DNA from: Onchocerca lupi
Taxonomy: Eukaryota; Nematoda; Chromadorea; Rhabditida; Onchocercidae
Assembly: GCA_028564675.1 (NCBI GenBank)
Contig: JAOVVO010000304.1
Span: forward strand, 27,765 to 91,764
DNA length: 64,000 bases
Direction: 5' to 3'
Below, in pieces: positions 60,521 to 64,000 of the stretch; positions within the stretch are counted from its first letter, which is position 1; each line of letters opens with the position of its first letter. The notes below the pieces were generated by a model. That model made no database searches and was not told the origin of the DNA. It was given only the letters and a program-made list of their open reading frames with translations. The position numbers and the translations under genes were made by a program.

Positions 60521-61340
60521 AAAATGTTAGGTCAAAGGTGTACAAAAAGTCCGCAACGTCTATTCAAAAAGAAATGTCTTAATCAGGTTTTTACTTTCAA
60601 GAAGTTCGTTATTATAACACTCGAAACTAATATGATAAGAAAGTAACAGGTCTTTAAATATTAAGGAATCTTGGATATTGAGTGATTACTTTAACGTTTT
60701 GAATTAAATTTCCGCACTCAGTTAGTATAATGCAGGAAATTGAAATTAATTGAAGAATTCGATTTACGTAATAAGCGGGAAAATGTGACGTGTGAAATAA
60801 ATATACATTAGCGAAAATTACAAAAGCTGCTCGGACATTGTTTGCGCTTGTAAGAAAAAATTTGTTCAAAGAAGTTGACATAATGAGTTGATTGTAGAAT
60901 TTTGCTATATTGAAAAGCTATTTATTTAAAAAGGAATTATGTTAGTAAGAAATTAAAAATTATTTAAATAATTTTTTTATAATCATCGCTTGATGTTAAT
61001 ATGTGGATTCGATTTTTGTTATCGAATAAATTGCTTTCGTAGCAGAATATTGTGGAAGTTATCTAAAGTGACTACTGTCATGACCATGAACTTTTTTGCT
61101 TTTTATATTTAAGACCCAAAATGTTTGAGTTTCTCGGAAGATTTTTTGAGAAAAAAATTTTGCTTTTTTTTTTTAAAGATGTTACTTACTTTTTTTCTGT
61201 TTTCTTTTTAATGTTCATTTGAATTTTATGCATTTTTGCGATGCCTAGTTTGAATTAATATATTAAGCGAAGATCGAAACTCGATTATATTTTGGGTTTA
61301 CAAGTTGAGGACTTTTTAAAGCGTCGTTTACAAACTCACG
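60521..61340 (+). pseudogene. rps-9: Unprocessed pseudogene of ribosomal protein uS4 (RPS9)
   Basis: uS4 normally binds 18S rRNA early in small-subunit assembly. Here its coding sequence is decayed but its exon order and splice sites survive. Exon 60521-60587 carries NVRSKVYK and, after a one-base insertion, SPQRLFKKKCLNQ (from SPRRPFEKERLDQ), ending at CAG|GT. Exon 60736-60849 follows TGCAG and matches ELKLIGEFGLRNKREVWR, VKYTLAKIRKAARE with several indels and stops, ending at GTAAG. 61113-61140 keeps DPKCL. 61228-61340 keeps NAFLRCLV, a TGA, INILSEDR, a shift, then LDYILGLQVEDFLKRRLQT. Further weak uS4-like codons (LHSSRL at about 61902) may mark the next exon. Retained introns show a DNA-level duplication and not a retrocopy. 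The apparent ORFs at 60654-60881 and 61970-62221 are not genes. Confidence 0.85.
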
Positions 61341-61344
61341 GTAC

Positions 61345-62260
61345 GCACTCCGATCTTCCTTCTACTTGTGTTCTGTTTAATCTAAAGTTTCATGATAACC
61401 AACTAGAATTACTTAAATTTGAATTGTTCTGATAGTTAACTATTTCGTCATATCATTATCACAATATTATGATTATTTCTGGTAAGAATAGTTGTCTTAC
61501 TATTAATCTTATCATGAAGAAATCGCATATATTTAGATGAACCTTATCCCTAAGAAGGACTAGACTAGTAAATAAGGAGATTAAAGGAAATCACAATGGA
61601 GTTTAGTTTATTGTAATCTTGATTTAGATTATCGAATTTTGGAAAAATCATCTTTTTACTACTGGAAATGTTCAGTTTTCATATCTTAAATAAATGAATA
61701 ACAAGATGGGAATGACGCAGTAGTTATGATCCGAGTACCCTCGTCTTTAAAATTCGATGATTAGTGGGTTTAATTTTCATTTTATTTGTCGGGAATTCGA
61801 TTTTTTTACAATCATCGACAATTTAAGTGAGTTAGTATTGCTATCTTCCAGAAAGAAATCAGTTAGTCAGGTTTTTTCTGCTTGTTTCAAGAATTCACGA
61901 CGGAAATTGCATAGTTCGAGACTTCCTTGACGTCGAATTTCAAAATCAGCGATTGCAAATAGTGACATTATGGATACAGGAGATTTTCCGAGACGTATAC
62001 TCTGTTCGCATTCATTCTCAGTCCACGTCTATAAAAAATATCCTGCAAGCCTTAATATTTCATTAAATGAGCTATTTCAGGACAATTTGTGGTTCCAGGA
62101 GGATTCGTCAATTGTTGAGCATTATTTTTCTTTTTTTTTTCTGACGGCAATAATAAAGGACTGTAAACAACAATTAGTCTTTTTTTTTCATCGTCGAGAA
62201 ATGATGAGATTAAAACTTTAATTTTATCCCAATTTTATAAATTTGCTATTGAAAAATTAT
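61345..62260. other. Remainder of the decayed segment
   Basis: Composition resembles the pseudogene and not plain spacer. The frame from 61970 (MDTGDFPRRILCSHSFSV) is open for 83 codons but relies on a T-rich end and has no splice or start support. It is probably the decayed 3' part of the duplicated segment. Confidence 0.35.
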
Positions 62261-62264
62261 TTAC

Positions 62265-63855
62265 CTGCGAAATGAATGAAATAATTTGTCCACTTTCTGA
62301 TGCTAAATCTGTCAACTGATCAACGTAATGAACATCATTCAACATATAGGAATGATCGATCCATTTCCAAGATCTCAAATTTAAAATTCCCAATCTGAAA
62401 GATTTATTTGATAAAAGTCTCTTCGGGAAATTTTGTATTTTGCAGTCGCAATTAATACTATCTTTGAATCAATCGATAATTAGAAATGATAAAAAAAATT
62501 ATCTCAAAATATACATACCTGGCATACGGTCGTAATACTAATCGATCTCTCAGATAGCCAAGAAATGTTGTAAAATAAAGAATTATATTTCCCAAAGTTT
62601 CCGCTTGCATATCCATACTTAGAAAAAACAATCGTACGAAGCGCATTTGTATCCATTGAAGTAGTGAAGAAAGCTGCCAACGCCAATGATTTGGCGGTGT
62701 TCGGTAACGTGCAACTAGGCCAATCTATACAATTTTTTCGCACAATAATTATTATTCATAGAGTTCTTACAATAATTATCATTCCAAAAATTTTTTAAAT
62801 AATTGTCATTCCTAGAATTCTTAATAGTAATTATTATTTCGAGAATTGTTGCAATAATTAATATTTGAATTTATATCATTAGCAATTTATATTTATAGCA
62901 TTTAACAAATAGTCAAAAGACATTTTTGCCATACCTGTTGATTGCCATTTTGACAAATAAAACAATCGACCAAAATTGGTGTTTGTTGATATTCATCCTG
63001 TGGGAAACCACTAATTTCATCAACTTTTGCATGAATTGTATACCACTTATAATTGCTAGAAATAACGAATAGAAGTTAGATTGATTCGTAATACTTCCAG
63101 CTTTATTTTTATTTTTTTACCTTTTTTTTTTTCCAATGAAATACCGAAGTTTGTACTTTCCTCTGCGACTGAATTGACTCTCATGTGATGAAAATGGAGG
63201 CAGGTTTTGACGAATTTTAAATTTATCAGATTATTTCAATAACTAATAACTCTTTCAATTAATTATCTTTATAAATAATAAATATCGAAAATTTTGTAAA
63301 TAGAAAATTCACCATAAATTTAAGCAACTGACATTCGATGGTTCGATATTTAAGGTTGAACTATTAATGGTCAAAAAGCATAGATCACGATCATCATGTG
63401 AAAAAAACGGTGCTATATAATGGCAAATATCCAGTGATAATGCTGCATGAAGTTCAGTATTCATCTAAAGATTGAAAAAAGAAAAAGTTTATTACATTAA
63501 GTAATTAAAAGTAATTAAAAATCATAATTATTTATGGAAAATGAAAAAATTCCTTGGAATTAGCAAAAATTTTTATAAATTAAAATTATCGAAAATTTTT
63601 ATAAATTCTTTTTTTTTATAAGGAAATTTACGAAATCTTTTATCGAAATTAAATGCACTATTAATTAATTAAAACGATAATATATTTGATAATCATTTGC
63701 AATTACACTGGAATATTGTTAGAAGTTAATCAAATTTAAAAAAAAAAAAAAAGTTCAACGAACATTATTGACATATAACGAAACATTAATTGGTGTATTA
63801 AACTCATTCGATTCAATTGGATCTTTCGGAATAATTAATGCGACAAATTGTCCTT
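62265..63855 (-). CDS. Partial multi-exon gene, product unrecognised
   Basis: Five minus-strand exons have good splice sites and fully consistent phases. In transcript order they are 63855-63764 (GQFVALIIPKDPIESNEF), 63464-63313 (ELHAALSLDICHYIAPFF, DDRDLCFLTI), 63055-62935 (YKWYTIHAKVDEISGF, QTPILVDCFICQNG), 62724-62519 (LVARYRTPPNHWRWQ, LQWIQMRFVRLFFLSMDMQ) and 62394-62265 (RSWKWIDHSYMLNDVHYVDQ, SESGQIISFISQ). Together they give about 233 residues with no stop. The upstream part lies beyond the (AAT)n at the right edge. Downstream, an exon after CTTTCAG at 60473 could add ILKQYL and a stop, though this is uncertain. The residues mix hydrophobic and Trp-rich stretches without a clear membrane span. 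I recognise no family. Confidence 0.72.
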
Positions 63856-63905
63856 CTGTAAATGATATAATATTGCATAGTTTATTTAATAATAATTTAA
63901 ATAAC

Positions 63906-63907
<2 letters not shown>

Positions 63908-64000
<93 letters not shown>
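63908..64000. repeat. (AAT)n microsatellite reaching the right edge
   Basis: About thirty AAT/ATA units with one ACT interruption near 63988. It lies in the intron upstream of the minus-strand gene's first visible exon. Confidence 0.95.

Noticed and set aside
61720..61800. Possible tRNA-derived SINE (GACGCAGTAGTTATGATCC ... GTGGGTTTAATT)
   Set aside because: Box A and box B do not fit well and no cloverleaf forms. More likely part of the decayed segment.
1..64000. CRISPR arrays, bacterial operons, LTR or LINE retrotransposons, spliced-leader or 5S genes
   Set aside because: No direct-repeat/spacer array, no reverse transcriptase or integrase motifs, and no SL1 or 5S consensus was seen on either strand.

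Overview
The window reads as nuclear DNA of a filarial nematode (Onchocercidae). It is strongly A+T-rich and intron-rich, with short-to-medium introns closed by TTTCAG-type acceptors. The multi-exon animal genes include a WSC-containing xylosyltransferase, a Cys-loop acetylcholine receptor subunit and a single-CH calponin/transgelin protein. A small decayed insert resembles Wolbachia gyrA and murF, which suits a lineage that carries or once carried the endosymbiont. The genus cannot be fixed from sequence alone. No operon, CRISPR array, intact transposon, tRNA or virus was recognised.

Layout. 1-2.2 kb: uncertain minus-strand exon candidates, then the Wolbachia-like nuclear insert (gyrA fragment on minus, murF fragment on plus, joined near 1845). 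2.6-9.9 kb (+): a complete 13-exon peptide O-xylosyltransferase gene (sqv-6 type, 819 aa). 10-29 kb: a gene-poor tract of A/T-rich spacer, minisatellites, a decayed 28S rRNA fragment (18.6-18.9 kb, minus), one 132-codon open frame (19.5 kb) and a pre-miRNA-sized hairpin (24.5 kb). 29.4-32.9 kb (+): a small unrecognised gene of about 82 aa with two possible first exons, a 50-bp minisatellite lying between them. 33-43 kb: mostly spacer with inverted repeats and weak exon candidates. 43.3-49.8 kb (+): an acetylcholine receptor subunit gene that looks damaged. 54.3-58.1 kb (+): a calponin/transgelin-like gene with two possible last exons. 60.5-61.3 kb (+): an intron-containing decayed copy of ribosomal protein uS4 (rps-9). 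62.3-63.9 kb (-): part of an unrecognised multi-exon gene that runs toward the right edge.

The genes do not form a pathway. The xylosyltransferase starts glycosaminoglycan chains in the secretory pathway, the receptor subunit belongs to cholinergic signalling, and the calponin-like protein binds actin. The main theme is decay and foreign or duplicated material: a bacterial insert, an rDNA scrap, a ribosomal protein pseudogene, and a receptor gene with several substitutions at normally invariant residues and no GT donor before its last exon. Exon borders were worked out by eye from splice signals and reading phase.
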